Shown: positions 47,601-56,602 of the stretch, piece by piece
Numbering within the stretch: the stretch's first letter is position 1
Layout: every line of letters begins with the position of its first letter
Source: Paenibacillus sp. OVF10
GTDB lineage: Bacteria > Bacillota > Bacilli > Paenibacillales > Paenibacillaceae
Assembly: GCA_022836915.1 (NCBI GenBank)
Contig: CP094668.1
Span: 496,001-560,000 of the forward strand
DNA: 64,000 nucleotides
Reading direction: 5' to 3'
Notes under the pieces: model-generated
What the model saw: the letters and a program-made list of their open reading frames with translations, nothing else
Databases searched by the model: none
Told to the model about the DNA's origin: nothing
Made by a program: the position numbers and the translations under genes

Positions 47601-49150
47601 TACATCACATCCAGCTTATTGGTGATCATGTAATATTCACTGCGAGTGGTAACCCAGTTCTTGATCTTCTTGCCGTTGTAGGCAACGATCGTACCTGGAT
47701 GCAGCACGAATGAATTCAGCACGTTGTCATGCACATAGTTGGCTGCCTTCTCGGCTAGCTCTGCGCGCTTCTCTGGTGCAACTGTGAGATTCAATTCGTC
47801 GATGATCTTGGTCAGCTCCGGATCTTCCGATCCGCTGAAGTTAAGAGCACCTTTCGGATGGTACGTCGCATTCAGGTAATATCCTGCATCCCCACGCGGA
47901 GCTGTCAAATTACTGTAGGTCGCAATATCCCAGTCGCGGTTGGATGCCATATAATCTTCTGGCGTGTCAATCTGACGGATCTGCACGTCGATGCCGATCT
48001 TCTTCGCATCAGATTGGAACACTTGAGCAATCAGTGGCAGATCGGCACGGGCTGAATATGTCAGCAGCGTCAACTGCAACGGTTTGCCGTCCTTGGTCAT
48101 CACGCCGTTTTGCTGCGTGTACCCTGCTTCGCCAAGATATTTTACAGCGACATCAGCTCCGGATTCCGTTGCTGTATCCGTATAGGTTGGTGCGAATGGC
48201 AGCGATGGCAGGAACGGTCCGATAGCAGCTTCACCGTAGCGAAGCAGGATCGTGTCCACGATACCCTGACGGTCAATCAGAGCATCCAGCGCACGACGAA
48301 CATTGAGGTCCTTCATACTCTCCCGCTGCATGTTCATCGTTAGCTGATGCACGCGGAATGTCGATGTGGACTCAACCTTCATGCCGTCCATCGCTTTGAG
48401 CGATTCGAGGCTTTCGACTTCCGGACGGTATACGATATCTACCTGACCAGATTTGAGCGCTAGTGTACGGGCATTGGCATCTTCATTGAATGAGAACGTG
48501 ATGGAATCCAGAGGCGATGCTCCGTCCCAGTATTCATCATAACGATTCAGTTCCAGCTTGCTGCCTGGGGTAAAAGAAGTCAGTTTAAACGGACCCGTAC
48601 CAATGGGCTTGTTCACAATGTCCGGCTCACTCACGTCGATAATCGCCGTGTTCGGATTCACCAGCTCGGAAGCGAACTCCGGGAACGGCTGAGTTGTGGT
48701 GATCTCCAGCTTGTCGCCCTCGGCTTCAATCGTATCGATTTTCAGCGCGTTCTGGATGGCTACATTCTCTTCTAGTGCCCGCTCAAGGGATGCCTTAACG
48801 GATTCACCTGTCATTGGCTTGCCGTTCTGGAAGGTCACATCATCTCGCAGGTCGATCGTCCAATGTTGCCCATCTTCGCTCTTCCAGCTCTCGGCGAGCC
48901 ATGGAGCAACCGTCAGGTTCTCTTCATCGAGACGAACCAGCGTTTCCGTAATGCCCGCGCGCAGCGGCACATAGCTGGAATCCACATGTGGATCTAGCGA
49001 ACTCGTGGAGAAGTTATATAGGAAGTGAACATTTTTATTATCGGTGGATGGTTGCGCAGCGGGACTAGACTCAGATGATCCGCAGGCGCTCAACAGTCCA
49101 GCGCTCAAGGCCAAGGAGAACAGCGCTAGCAGTGGCGTCTTTTTATTCAA
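47600..49150 (-). CDS. Zur-controlled SBP_bac_5 substrate-binding lipoprotein (NikA/CntA-like)
   Basis: A TTG start at 49150 lies 7 bases after GAGAGGG; longer in-frame readings run into the promoter. A lipobox LLSACG follows ~20 hydrophobic residues. The 516-residue protein has the SBP_bac_5 layout, with LAESWKSEDGQHWTIDLRDD and VTFQNGKPMTGESVKASLER near the N-terminus and PIGTGPFKLTSFTPGSKLEL in the middle. NikA and CntA relatives bind nickel or metal-opine complexes. Because two Zur-box sequences sit in the promoter, zinc or a zinc-metallophore complex is the favoured cargo; this is inference. It is the first gene of the operon. Confidence 0.87.
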   Translation of the reverse strand: MNKKTPLLALFSLALSAGLLSACGSSESSPAAQPSTDNKNVHFLYNFSTSSLDPHVDSSYVPLRAGITETLVRLDEENLTVAPWLAESWKSEDGQHWTIDLRDDVTFQNGKPMTGESVKASLERALEENVAIQNALKIDTIEAEGDKLEITTTQPFPEFASELVNPNTAIIDVSEPDIVNKPIGTGPFKLTSFTPGSKLELNRYDEYWDGASPLDSITFSFNEDANARTLALKSGQVDIVYRPEVESLESLKAMDGMKVESTSTFRVHQLTMNMQRESMKDLNVRRALDALIDRQGIVDTILLRYGEAAIGPFLPSLPFAPTYTDTATESGADVAVKYLGEAGYTQQNGVMTKDGKPLQLTLLTYSARADLPLIAQVFQSDAKKIGIDVQIRQIDTPEDYMASNRDWDIATYSNLTAPRGDAGYYLNATYHPKGALNFSGSEDPELTKIIDELNLTVAPEKRAELAEKAANYVHDNVLNSFVLHPGTIVAYNGKKIKNWVTTRSEYYMITNKLDVM

Positions 49151-49170
49151 GGTAATGCCCTCTCTCTTAA

Positions 49171-49231
49171 TCGTAATCATTATGATCTGAACAATGAGTA
49201 TTATCATATCGTAATGATTACGTTTTGACAA
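49171..49231 (-). promoter_or_regulatory. Promoter with two Zur boxes
   Basis: On the minus strand, TTGTCA (49226-49231) and TATGAT (49203-49208) are spaced exactly 17 bp. TCGTAATGATTACGT (49209-49223) fills the spacer, and TCGTAATCATTATGA (49171-49185) lies just downstream of the start. Both match the Bacillus Zur consensus TCGTAATNATTACGA within one or two bases. Zinc-dependent repression by promoter occlusion is expected. Confidence 0.78.
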
Positions 49232-49255
49232 GAGTTATGTTGGTGTTAGAACGAG

Positions 49256-49290
49256 AAAAAATCCGACTCTCGGATGAGAGCGGATTCTTC
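49256..49290 (-). terminator. Terminator of the immunity gene array
   Basis: On the minus strand AATCCG-CTCTC and GAGAG-CGGATT pair, followed by TTTTTCTCG. It is the first strong terminator beyond the array of immunity-type genes. Confidence 0.8.
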
Positions 49291-49385
49291 ATGTTTTTTG
49301 TTACATATGAGGGCTTGATTAGTAGGTATTTTCTTTACGATCCGTGATTGTTTACAGGTAGAACCACGCAGGGTTTCTCGAAAAG

Positions 49386-49906
49386 TTACAATCCAGTTTC
49401 GTAGTCTTCCAGCAAATGTGACCAGTAACCTTCGACATTCTTCATTGCTATCGGATCAATCTTCTCAAAATAACCACGAAGTGCTCTAGCATACTCATCT
49501 GAGGTATATGTACCTTCCAGTCTCATTTTAGTTGCCAGTTCACTTCTAATTAGATGAAACAAAAGAAGGTTCCCAAATTCTTATTGAGCATATATACGTT
49601 GGATTTATCCAATGATGATGTTGTGAAAAACATATCGCTCCCTTGTTTTAGATACAGACCATACGAGTCACGCATACCATAACTTGCGAATTGACCAATC
49701 TGAATATATTCTTCTCCTTCAATAACTTTCACTTGGAAAGCTTCAGATTCATAAAAGGAAAAATCATCATACTGTTCCGGAACACCAATGTCGATTAAAA
49801 AATGAGCATTCTCTTCAGTTACTCCCCAAGCTTTTAATTTAGTATAGTCATAATTTATTATTTCCGTGTCATAGTAGTCCTTTATCTCTACGATATCAAA
49901 ATCCAT
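49386..49906 (-). CDS. SUKH-family (SMI1/KNR4-like) immunity protein, frameshifted
   Basis: Begins MDFDIVEIKDYYDTEIINYD and reads through HFLIDIGVPEQYDDFSFYES and EEYIQIGQFASYGMRDSYGL, a pattern of SUKH-4-type immunity proteins. One base is missing at AAAA 49561-49564; repair gives LNKNLGTFFLFHLIRSELAT and a C-terminus YWSHLLEDYETGL with a stop at 49386. The repaired length is about 173 residues. Such proteins neutralise nuclease or other toxins by direct binding. It is the most distal gene of the array downstream of the Ntox28-like toxin; the cognate toxin is uncertain. Confidence 0.78.
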
Positions 49907-49966
49907 ACTCTCACTCCTCTAACTTTTAAAATGCTTGAGCTAGAGCCATAAGACTGATCTAAAAAA

Positions 49967-50464
49967 TCACTGGTGCGTCCAGGCTTCCAGTCCCTCATCA
50001 CTTATATCAATTGGTGCCTGCTTAGACATGTATTCGGCATGGGCTAGAGGAAAAGCATAGCCACCTGTAATAATCTCACCATGTTTTCTCCTAATGCGTC
50101 CTCCTCTTTCGATTAAAAGAATCAAAGGTTCATACAAATCATGAAACTCCGACGCAATTTCATTTCCGGAATCAAATAATAACAACCATTCCAAATATGC
50201 TTCACACGTTCCTTTTAGGAAACTGTTTTTCAATTCCTTTAATTGAGGACATTTTTCAGTTATATCCAGATCAACGTCATATCCGAACGCACGAGAAGCG
50301 TTGAAAAAGGGATACGATGTTTTCAAACTGTATGTAGTGGTCAATATTGCTGCTCTTCTAATATACTCCTGTAATAATGCCATGTTTGAGGGCTCATCTG
50401 TTCTACCGGAAGTACCCCAATTGATGCTGTTTATTCTTTCTATACCTTTATATAATTGATTCAT
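49967..50464 (-). CDS. Putative immunity protein, paralogue A
   Basis: About 165 residues starting at ATG 50464 behind AGGAGG. No named family is recognised. It shares a clear pattern with the protein at 50867-51346: LLQEYIRRAAIL, YPFF, DLYEPLILLIERGG, then HGEIITGGYAFPL. It is soluble, mostly helical and has no signal peptide. The position in a same-strand array of small genes after a WXG100 toxin suggests an immunity role, which is inferred from context. Confidence 0.7.
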   Translation of the reverse strand: MNQLYKGIERINSINWGTSGRTDEPSNMALLQEYIRRAAILTTTYSLKTSYPFFNASRAFGYDVDLDITEKCPQLKELKNSFLKGTCEAYLEWLLLFDSGNEIASEFHDLYEPLILLIERGGRIRRKHGEIITGGYAFPLAHAEYMSKQAPIDISDEGLEAWTHQ

Positions 50465-50507
50465 TAATACCTCCTCCTCTAGAGTCAACTACTCAATTCT
50501 ATCAACC

Positions 50508-50837
50508 TCAGAATATATACAGGATTGTACTTTCACTAATAAATGCGCTAGGTAATATATCTAGTAAATTTTCAATTCTACCCGTCATATATTCTAACTC
50601 ACTCCCGTATAAATGTTCCTTTGTCCACTCACTTAATCGTTTTAACTCAACTACAGCAGCTTCTAATTGGTGAAAATATATTTTAGATCCATCCCGAATT
50701 AGAGCTATTCCTAATTCATGTATTGCTATTTCCCAGTACTCATCATAAAATTCCTGAGTAGCAATATTCTCACTGAGTGTAAGCTCACTATTCTGGGCCT
50801 CTATATCCCCGTTATATCTGTATAGACCTACGGACAT
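50508..50837 (-). CDS. Small acidic protein of the immunity array
   Basis: 109 residues from ATG 50837 behind GGGGGAT. The sequence (MSVGLYRYNGDIEAQ, FYDEYWEIAIHELGIALIRD, LKRLSEWTKEHLYGSELEYM) has no recognised domain, signal or membrane segment. Its size, acidity and place between the two paralogous genes fit an immunity protein; the function is unproven. Confidence 0.6.
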   Translation of the reverse strand: MSVGLYRYNGDIEAQNSELTLSENIATQEFYDEYWEIAIHELGIALIRDGSKIYFHQLEAAVVELKRLSEWTKEHLYGSELEYMTGRIENLLDILPSAFISESTILYIF

Positions 50838-50866
50838 TAGTATCCCCCAGTTTGATCAACATGATC

Positions 50867-51346
50867 CTATTCAATGTCGCTAATATCTTGTACTGAAATA
50901 TTTAAATGTCTCCAATACTTAAGAGGATAAGCTGAACTACCTACAACCATTTCGCCTTGTCTTATGTTGAAACTCCCACCTAGTTCGAAGAGTTTTAGCA
51001 TCGGTTCGTAGAGGTCGATATATTGAATTGCTTCATCCACTCCCTGATCTGCTAATTCGGAGACTTCTAAATAACCGTAGCAAATCACCTTCACATAAGG
51101 ATTTCCTAGTGTGTCCAGTTTTGAACAGGTTCGATATACTTTTTCATCTATGGCTTTTCCAAGGATTTTAGCAAAACTAAATAGGGGATACTGATCTATT
51201 GAAGCATCCATCTCATTTAATAATTGATTAACGCGTCTAAGATATTCTTTAATCAGAACATGAGAAGATTCTAGTGAGCTATCTTCGGTATCCTCAAATG
51301 AAATAAACGACAAACGTTCAATAGCTTTGGTTAGTAGCTGCCCCAT
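50867..51346 (-). CDS. Putative immunity protein, paralogue B
   Basis: 159 residues from ATG 51346, 8 bases after GGAG. It shares LIKEYLRRVNQLL, YPLF, IDLYEPMLKLFELGGSF and RQGEMVVGSSAYPL with the protein at 49967-50464, so the two are diverged duplicates. No database family is recalled. Duplication with divergence is common among immunity genes tracking variant toxins. Confidence 0.7.
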   Translation of the reverse strand: MGQLLTKAIERLSFISFEDTEDSSLESSHVLIKEYLRRVNQLLNEMDASIDQYPLFSFAKILGKAIDEKVYRTCSKLDTLGNPYVKVICYGYLEVSELADQGVDEAIQYIDLYEPMLKLFELGGSFNIRQGEMVVGSSAYPLKYWRHLNISVQDISDIE

Positions 51347-51464
51347 GTGTTGCTCTCCTCTCGATTAACTATTAAACCTATTTAGAGTTACGTACAAGGT
51401 AACGACTAAATAACGCAGCCCTGGCAACTGCGTTATCGTTTTAAAGTATGTTCTTTAATCTCAA

Positions 51465-51777
51465 TCAGTCGTATTCAATATACACGCTGCAACCGTTCGT
51501 TTTGCCTAGTTCTAAAAATGTTGATATCTGATGTGCTACTTCTGGGAGAGTAGGAACAATGTTCTTAACATTCTCTATTTGCTCACCAGTTACTTTACTC
51601 TTGTAGAATACCATTGTCAGTAGACTCATACTGGCACATAAGATCCAATAATGTATCAAAATATCCATTCCACATCTTTAGGATATTTTTCTCCGCAGAG
51701 TTTCCAAATACAATTAATATTTCCGGTTGCCCCTCGTAACCAACATAATAAAAGTCACTAACTTTATCTTCTTTCAT
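51465..51777 (-). pseudogene. Small immunity-array gene, reading frame split
   Basis: ATG 51777 opens MKEDKVSDFYYVGYEGQPEI and continues to QYESTDNGILQE before a stop at 51597. An overlapping second frame supplies KSKVTGEQIENVKNIVPTLP and ends VYIEYD at 51465. Joining them needs two bases added (or one removed) near 51600-51612, so this is not the usual single-base loss. Repaired, the protein would be about 104 residues, acidic, without signal or membrane segment. The function is unknown. Confidence 0.5.
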
Positions 51778-51860
51778 AGTTCATCAACTCTCCAACGCTC
51801 ATAAAGAGCATTACCCTCGCTCTAATGAACTTAGGTACTCGCTTATTATACTCATTTCAC

Positions 51861-52280
51861 CTATTTTAACCCCTTAAGAAATTCCTCTAATAGTTTTTGG
51901 CTGGCAGTGCCTGTTCCTGAAATTGCATTATGCACACGATCTAATATCATAGGATGATTTATAATTCGTTGCTTATGTTCAGTAGATGTGTAACTTCTTA
52001 ATGTATCTATACATATTTCAAACAACTCGCTGTCTTCAACAGAAAGGAGAGAACGCAGGATTTCAAATTCTTGTGTGTGCTGTGTACTATCTAGACAGTA
52101 AGCCAGTTTTTTCTTCCAGTACAGTGGCTTATTCAACACCTCAATGGTTAACTGATCCCAATCACTTTGTCCGAAATCCTCCAATAATTCTGCTGCTATA
52201 ATACAACCGTCATCATACCAGGAATCAACTGTCGTCACAGCTGATAAAAGATTATCTAATAGTTTGTACATATTAAACAT
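51861..52280 (-). CDS. All-helical small protein of the immunity array
   Basis: 139 residues, predicted alpha-helical, resembling a short HEAT-like stack (AAELLEDFGQSDWDQLTIEV, EFEILRSLLSVEDSELFEIC, ASQKLLEEFLKGLK). The start is ATG 52280 close to GAGG; an ATG at 52271 is an alternative. No family is named with confidence. The same strand and spacing as neighbouring immunity-type genes suggest the same transcript and role. Confidence 0.6.
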   Translation of the reverse strand: MFNMYKLLDNLLSAVTTVDSWYDDGCIIAAELLEDFGQSDWDQLTIEVLNKPLYWKKKLAYCLDSTQHTQEFEILRSLLSVEDSELFEICIDTLRSYTSTEHKQRIINHPMILDRVHNAISGTGTASQKLLEEFLKGLK

Positions 52281-52335
52281 TAACCTCTATCTAGTCATCT
52301 CCCAGTTTGATCCTACTTTCTGGATACCGGTAAGA

Positions 52336-52635
52336 TTAATCCATGTAAGAAATGGCCGTCTTGATAATATTCGTTAATTTTAATTCAGGATATTTTTTAT
52401 CACATTCCTTGAGGGTGTTGATATATTCTGTACTTTGGAGATTATAAGCTATTTCTTCAAACACCTCACTAACCCAAATAAGTTCGTCCTTACTACAGTT
52501 CTTGAGGAATTGAATCGTCTCATCTTCATTTTGGCTTAGTATATTAATTAGTTCATCTCTGTATTGCTCGATTACTGGATCGTTCATATGAAGAGCCGCT
52601 CTTTTTCGTTTTACTTCTCTAAACTCTTCGATCAA
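52336..52635 (-). CDS. Small helical protein of the immunity array
   Basis: 99 residues starting at TTG 52635, 9 bases after GGAGG. It is rich in charged helices (FREVKRKRAALHMNDPVIEQ, LKNCSKDELIWVSEVFEEIA) with no known domain. Small cytoplasmic helical proteins of this sort occur as immunity proteins, but the role here is inferred from position only. Confidence 0.6.
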   Translation of the reverse strand: MIEEFREVKRKRAALHMNDPVIEQYRDELINILSQNEDETIQFLKNCSKDELIWVSEVFEEIAYNLQSTEYINTLKECDKKYPELKLTNIIKTAISYMD

Positions 52636-52686
52636 TTATAGTGACCTCCATTTTTAGAACATTGAACCCAATCGATTTACAATTTT

Positions 52687-53175
52687 TCAAATCATTTTAG
52701 GATCTTTATAGCACCAATCAGAGTCATAAATCATTGAGTTTATCTTTTGTATGTCTTCCCAAGTGTAGACCCAATCGTAATCAGACACCCAAAAATAGTC
52801 GGATCTATTAAGATTCAGGTATTCATAAACAAAACGAAGAATGACCCCTTCTGCTCCAAACACCTCTTCTATTGTACCTACTCGAATGAGTTCATGATCA
52901 GGATCCAAATCAAGATCTTCATAGTCACTGAATATTACACTCTTATTTTCCTTTGCCTTCACATACATAATGAATTGATGATTATTCTCGTCGCTGTTGT
53001 AGGAATGAGCCAGTATGTTCAACGTTGTAGAAGAGAATTTTCCATTTTCAAGATTTTTATGATTATCAAAAATAATCCGGTTATCGGAGTTAAATGCTGC
53101 AATCATAGTGTCAGACAAAAACTTTTCTGGCGTATACTTTTCACGCTCTATCAGGAAAAAAGCATTGGTTCCCAT
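52687..53175 (-). CDS. Acidic protein of the immunity array
   Basis: 162 residues from ATG 53175 after GAGGATAACTA. The sequence is acidic and aromatic (YVKAKENKSVIFSDYEDLDL, DYFWVSDYDWVYTWEDIQKI). No recognised family, signal peptide or membrane helix. The negative surface would suit binding a basic nuclease toxin; this is inference from composition and neighbours. Confidence 0.6.
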   Translation of the reverse strand: MGTNAFFLIEREKYTPEKFLSDTMIAAFNSDNRIIFDNHKNLENGKFSSTTLNILAHSYNSDENNHQFIMYVKAKENKSVIFSDYEDLDLDPDHELIRVGTIEEVFGAEGVILRFVYEYLNLNRSDYFWVSDYDWVYTWEDIQKINSMIYDSDWCYKDPKMI

Positions 53176-53193
53176 TAGTTATCCTCTTCTTTA

Positions 53194-53604
53194 TTAATTT
53201 AAGGACTGTAGAACTGCTATGAACGGAGCATGCCCCGTTTCTTGGTTTTGTAACAAACTTGGTTTACGAAATCTTAAACTCGTCTGCAGTTCAATTACAG
53301 GCGCTTCAGTCCTAACTTCTTTAAGCAAAACTTTTATCCAAAGGGGGCAGAAGGGTACTCTACAACCCAGTATCTTTATAACAGAATCAATATCGAACTC
53401 GCGTCCGTCTAAATTATTCGGATTTAACATTCCCCGGTAAAGATATTCGTCTGTAGAATTTAAAGATTTACCCAACTCCTCAATCGGAGTGATTATGAAT
53501 TTACTGTTCTCACCCAGGACTTCGTTATGATAAGAAGATAATTCATGTACAGTTCTTAATAAGTATTCCTTAAAAGAATCTAGATCCATATATTTTATCA
53601 ACAT
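53194..53604 (-). CDS. Uncharacterised protein of the immunity array
   Basis: 136 residues from ATG 53604 after GGAG. Contains CRVPFCPLWIKVLLKEVRTE and LQTSLRFRKPSLLQNQETGH, a mixed alpha/beta pattern seen in uncharacterised Firmicute proteins near WXG toxins. No function can be given. It lies 18 bases upstream of the next gene on the same strand. Confidence 0.6.
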   Translation of the reverse strand: MLIKYMDLDSFKEYLLRTVHELSSYHNEVLGENSKFIITPIEELGKSLNSTDEYLYRGMLNPNNLDGREFDIDSVIKILGCRVPFCPLWIKVLLKEVRTEAPVIELQTSLRFRKPSLLQNQETGHAPFIAVLQSLN

Positions 53605-53655
53605 GCCTACTCCGTTAATTTAAATTTAATTCAGCACTTGTCTTTAAATTATAAT

Positions 53656-54205
53656 TTAAAATTCATTCTTCGCCGTGGCTTCTAACCAGTTTGCTGCATC
53701 TTGACCTAGAAGGACTGTTGGGTTTTCAGGAGTGCCAACATTAATGCTATGAAACTCCTTCAAACCTCGATTCGCTTATATCTACATTTATTAATGAAGC
53801 GCTACTAAAGTCAGTTAGAGAGAAGCTACTTGCCGAAAAATTACAATCTATAATCGTAGCCCTTTTAAAATCAGTCTCCCAAAAATCACCTCTAGCAAAT
53901 CTTACGCCATTCAAAGTTGCATTAGAAAATTCAGCATACCATAAGTCCGACTTATAAAAATCAACATCCACTAATTCTGCGTCATTATAAGTTGACGAAA
54001 TTAGAACTGAGGCATTGAAATCCATGTTGTTCAGACTAAGATTATCAAAATTACAGCTAGTCATATACGATTGTTCCAAACACAAACCAGTTAACTCATA
54101 ATGTTGAAAATCAACTTCCTGTAATCGTAGCTTCTCACCTTCTTGACCACTAGTCTCTACCCACTTTTTGTGAAGCTCAAATTTAAGAGCTAAATTTTGA
54201 TTCAT
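53656..54205 (-). CDS. Pentapeptide-repeat protein, probable frameshift near the 3' end
   Basis: ATG 54205 (MNQNLALKF) is preferred; an in-frame TTG at 54220 lies inside the upstream gene. Repeated five-residue units such as CNFDN, MDFNA, VDFYK, CNFSA and ADLxx-like stretches build a right-handed beta-helix of about 100 residues. The open frame stops at 53747. The downstream sequence in another frame encodes FHSINVGTPENPTVLLGQDA and ANWLEATAKNEF, likely the true C-terminus, ending at 53656; two T's would have to be restored near 53750. Pentapeptide proteins can mimic DNA or bind topoisomerases; here an immunity role is inferred. Confidence 0.7.
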
Positions 54206-54209
54206 AGCT

Positions 54210-54617
54210 TTAAAGGCCAACCTTTTTCAAAAAAAGTTCTAATAACTCAGCGTACTCTTCCTGATCTTCTTCATCAGCCCATTCAAATTGAGAAAGATTA
54301 CTCTTGATAGTCTGGAGTAATCTTTTTAGTTGTGATAAGTCTCTGAAATTATTCGTTTCAATAGAACAAAGAAGCTTCAACAAATGTCCATCATACATCT
54401 CCCCAGCAAGGGGATCTTCTGATAAAATTTCTATAGCCTTTTCTATACCAAGATCTATAAATACATGTTGGCCCAACATTCTACTAACATCTTCTAAATC
54501 AAGCTCATTCACTTTTTTATTTACAAGTCTATCGTACCAATGATCCAAAGGTGAATCAGAGTTATCAGTCTGGATATTTTGATCTATTGAATATATTTCT
54601 TTAATTAATTTACTCAT
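54210..54617 (-). CDS. CdiI-like contact-dependent-inhibition immunity protein
   Basis: 135 residues. The ATG at 54617 directly abuts the repaired toxin stop codon (54618-54620), the tightest coupling in the array. LDHWYDRLVNKKVNELDLED, VSRMLGQHVFIDLGIEKAIE and ILSEDPLAGEMYDGHLLKLL match the pattern of proteins annotated as contact-dependent growth inhibition system immunity proteins. It is the best candidate for the cognate immunity protein of the adjacent toxin. It is cytoplasmic. Confidence 0.72.
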   Translation of the reverse strand: MSKLIKEIYSIDQNIQTDNSDSPLDHWYDRLVNKKVNELDLEDVSRMLGQHVFIDLGIEKAIEILSEDPLAGEMYDGHLLKLLCSIETNNFRDLSQLKRLLQTIKSNLSQFEWADEEDQEEYAELLELFLKKVGL

Positions 54618-55760
54618 TTATTTTATTCCTCCAAATGGTTCAAATAAATCCTCGATTTTTTCAAATTAGTATTGGCCTTGTCTAAGGCTCCTCCAATGTA
54701 CCTTTCAGTGAAGGCGATAGATTAGGGTTCTGTAGAGAACCTTCTAATCCGCGTTTTATTTTACTTAATCCTTTATATGAGTCCTGCATCTCTTGTAAAT
54801 GATTCCAATACCCGCCTGTTTTTTTGTTCGGCACTGGGTTTCCTTGCAAATCACGTAAAGTACCGGAAAAATCCATCTCAGTAAGATGCTTATCAACTAT
54901 ATTATCCAATGTTGTAAGGTTCCTTTGTTGCGCTCTAGAAAGATCCTCGACAATAGGAGAGCTCGGTGTTCCCTCAACTGTTTTCTCCGCTGGCTTATTA
55001 CCCATTTTGGCTTCCGATTCAGCTTTCTTTATATTATTCTGAATCTTAGATGCCAAGCCAGATGACGAAGTTTTAAACGGTCCTGAACGTCCCGGCATAC
55101 TCCCACGAACCATCTGAATCGCCATGAATATCTGACTAAACTTCAGAGACGCAACCATCATCTGAGCATACTTATACGATACAGGCTCTCCTGTCGTAGG
55201 ATGAATGCCCATCTCAAACGCCTTGATCTGTAACGCAAAAATATCTTCCCCAGGCGGTTCAACGTTCACAGCTTGCATGCGATTAAAGTCCAGATTTCCC
55301 TGATCCCTCTGATAAGCCTGAAGAGCAGCCTGATCCGCAACACCATTCTCGTTGACGGGCATCCATACCAATTTACCGAACATATTGATTTGCGCCATCC
55401 GATAGCCCTTGTCACCCGAACCTGAATCACCTGTTGATTTGGTCATCATAGCTGCAGCACCGACTGCTCCAAACGCACCACCCAGACTTCCCTTCTGAGC
55501 ATCTGCATCTTGAAACGCGTGGCGATATCCTTCAATCCCTTGGATGTATTCACCATACTCTCCAACGCTTTATCCAGTATAGGTCGTGACTGCTCGAACT
55601 CATAGTAAAATCGCTCCTGCGTCGCGCCCATCCACATCATCTGAACGAACATGATCTGTCTCGTCAGATCACTTCGTATACTCTCCAACTGTTGTCTGGC
55701 TTGATCCACCTGATTCGATACGTGATGTAGTTGTTCAGGGGTAACTTTGATTGTACTCAT
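54618..55760 (-). CDS. WXG100-family polymorphic toxin with Ntox28-like C-terminus, frameshifted
   Basis: ATG 55760 (MSTIKVTPEQLHHVSNQVDQ) opens a WXG100 domain of ~95 residues with WMG at its turn. A base missing at AAA 55513-55515 is repaired to IATRFQDADAQKGSLGGAFG. A pre-toxin linker (FEMGIHPTTGEPVSYKYAQM) leads to a C-terminal domain with VDKHLTEMDFSGTLRDLQGN and GGYWNHLQEMQDSYKGLSKI, resembling Ntox28. Further losses near 54690 and at T6 54656-54661, once repaired, give GALDKANTNLKKIEDLFEPF and a stop at 54618-54620. About 382 residues. WXG100 toxins are exported by type VII secretion; Ntox28 is a predicted RNase. The array of small genes follows. Confidence 0.8.
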
Positions 55761-55946
55761 ACGTTTCTCCGCTCATTTGAAATAGGATTATCCTATGTTA
55801 GCAGAAGTGTAATATGTAAACTATCCGGCTAACATCCTGATTTCACCATGGTAAAAACACAAGCTGTGCTACTCATCGGTGCTATGGTCCTATATGCATA
55901 TACCCACTTCAAGGCATATCCTACCAGTTTCAGTAAATACCTTTCC

Positions 55947-56017
55947 TACTTCATTTCCTCCAGCATCACCCGATACCGCCCAATCTGCTCCGCTGTCGCC
56001 TCTTCCCGCAATGATTC
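55947..56017 (-). repeat. Relic gene end, copy 1
   Basis: The minus strand encodes EEATAEQIGRYRVMLEEMK and a stop. A close relative is at 59763-59832. No complete gene surrounds either copy, so both are remnants of one gene's 3' end. The rest of 55761-56175 carries no gene; it holds the toxin promoter region and the tail of the divergent stretch. Confidence 0.65.
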
Positions 56018-56175
56018 AAAAGTGAAGTTTGAAGTGCAAACTATTTCAAACTCTGGAGTCAACTAAATCACATACAGATTTCTAAGCAAAAGAAAGAAGA
56101 GTGTTGCACTAAATCAGCATAGACAACACTCTTCATATATTAAATCGATTTAAGCCATCTTGTTTTACTCATTTG

Positions 56176-56490
56176 CTAACTTAGTATATTTCTAAGGTAC
56201 GATGTCTCTAAAGTATCATAGGTTATTTCTATCTCGTCCCCAACATTAAACTTAGACAGGTTTATACCACTAACCCAATATACTTCACTATATTTGTTTG
56301 ATTGTATTAATTTATTAGTATCTTCCTGAAGATCCTCTGGTACCAAATCACTTATTACAAGAATTCTTTTGTTCGATTGATCAATCTCTTTTACATACCC
56401 TTGAACCCATTGATCATTTGAATTAAAAATGGTACATGCACTCAATATAAATAACAGTGAACATATTAACAACACCTTCATAAATTTCAT
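56176..56490 (-). CDS. DUF3221-family lipoprotein
   Basis: 104 residues. The lipoprotein signal MKFMKVLLICSLLFILSA ends at a cysteine. The body reads VQGYVKEIDQSNKRILVISD, SEVYWVSGINLSKFNVGDEI and YDTLETSYLRNILS, the characteristic DUF3221 arrangement. Proteins of this family are small membrane-anchored OB-like folds of unknown role. It is a single gene with its own ribosome binding site, located between the two toxin loci. Confidence 0.8.
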   Translation of the reverse strand: MKFMKVLLICSLLFILSACTIFNSNDQWVQGYVKEIDQSNKRILVISDLVPEDLQEDTNKLIQSNKYSEVYWVSGINLSKFNVGDEIEITYDTLETSYLRNILS

Positions 56491-56602
56491 ATGGACACAC
56501 CTCCACCAGTAACATCGATGTACTTTAAGGATTAAACAAAATAGAGTTTATGCGGAACATTCCAAATACAAAATTCGTTTAGGGACTAAAGAGGGGAGTA
56601 CC

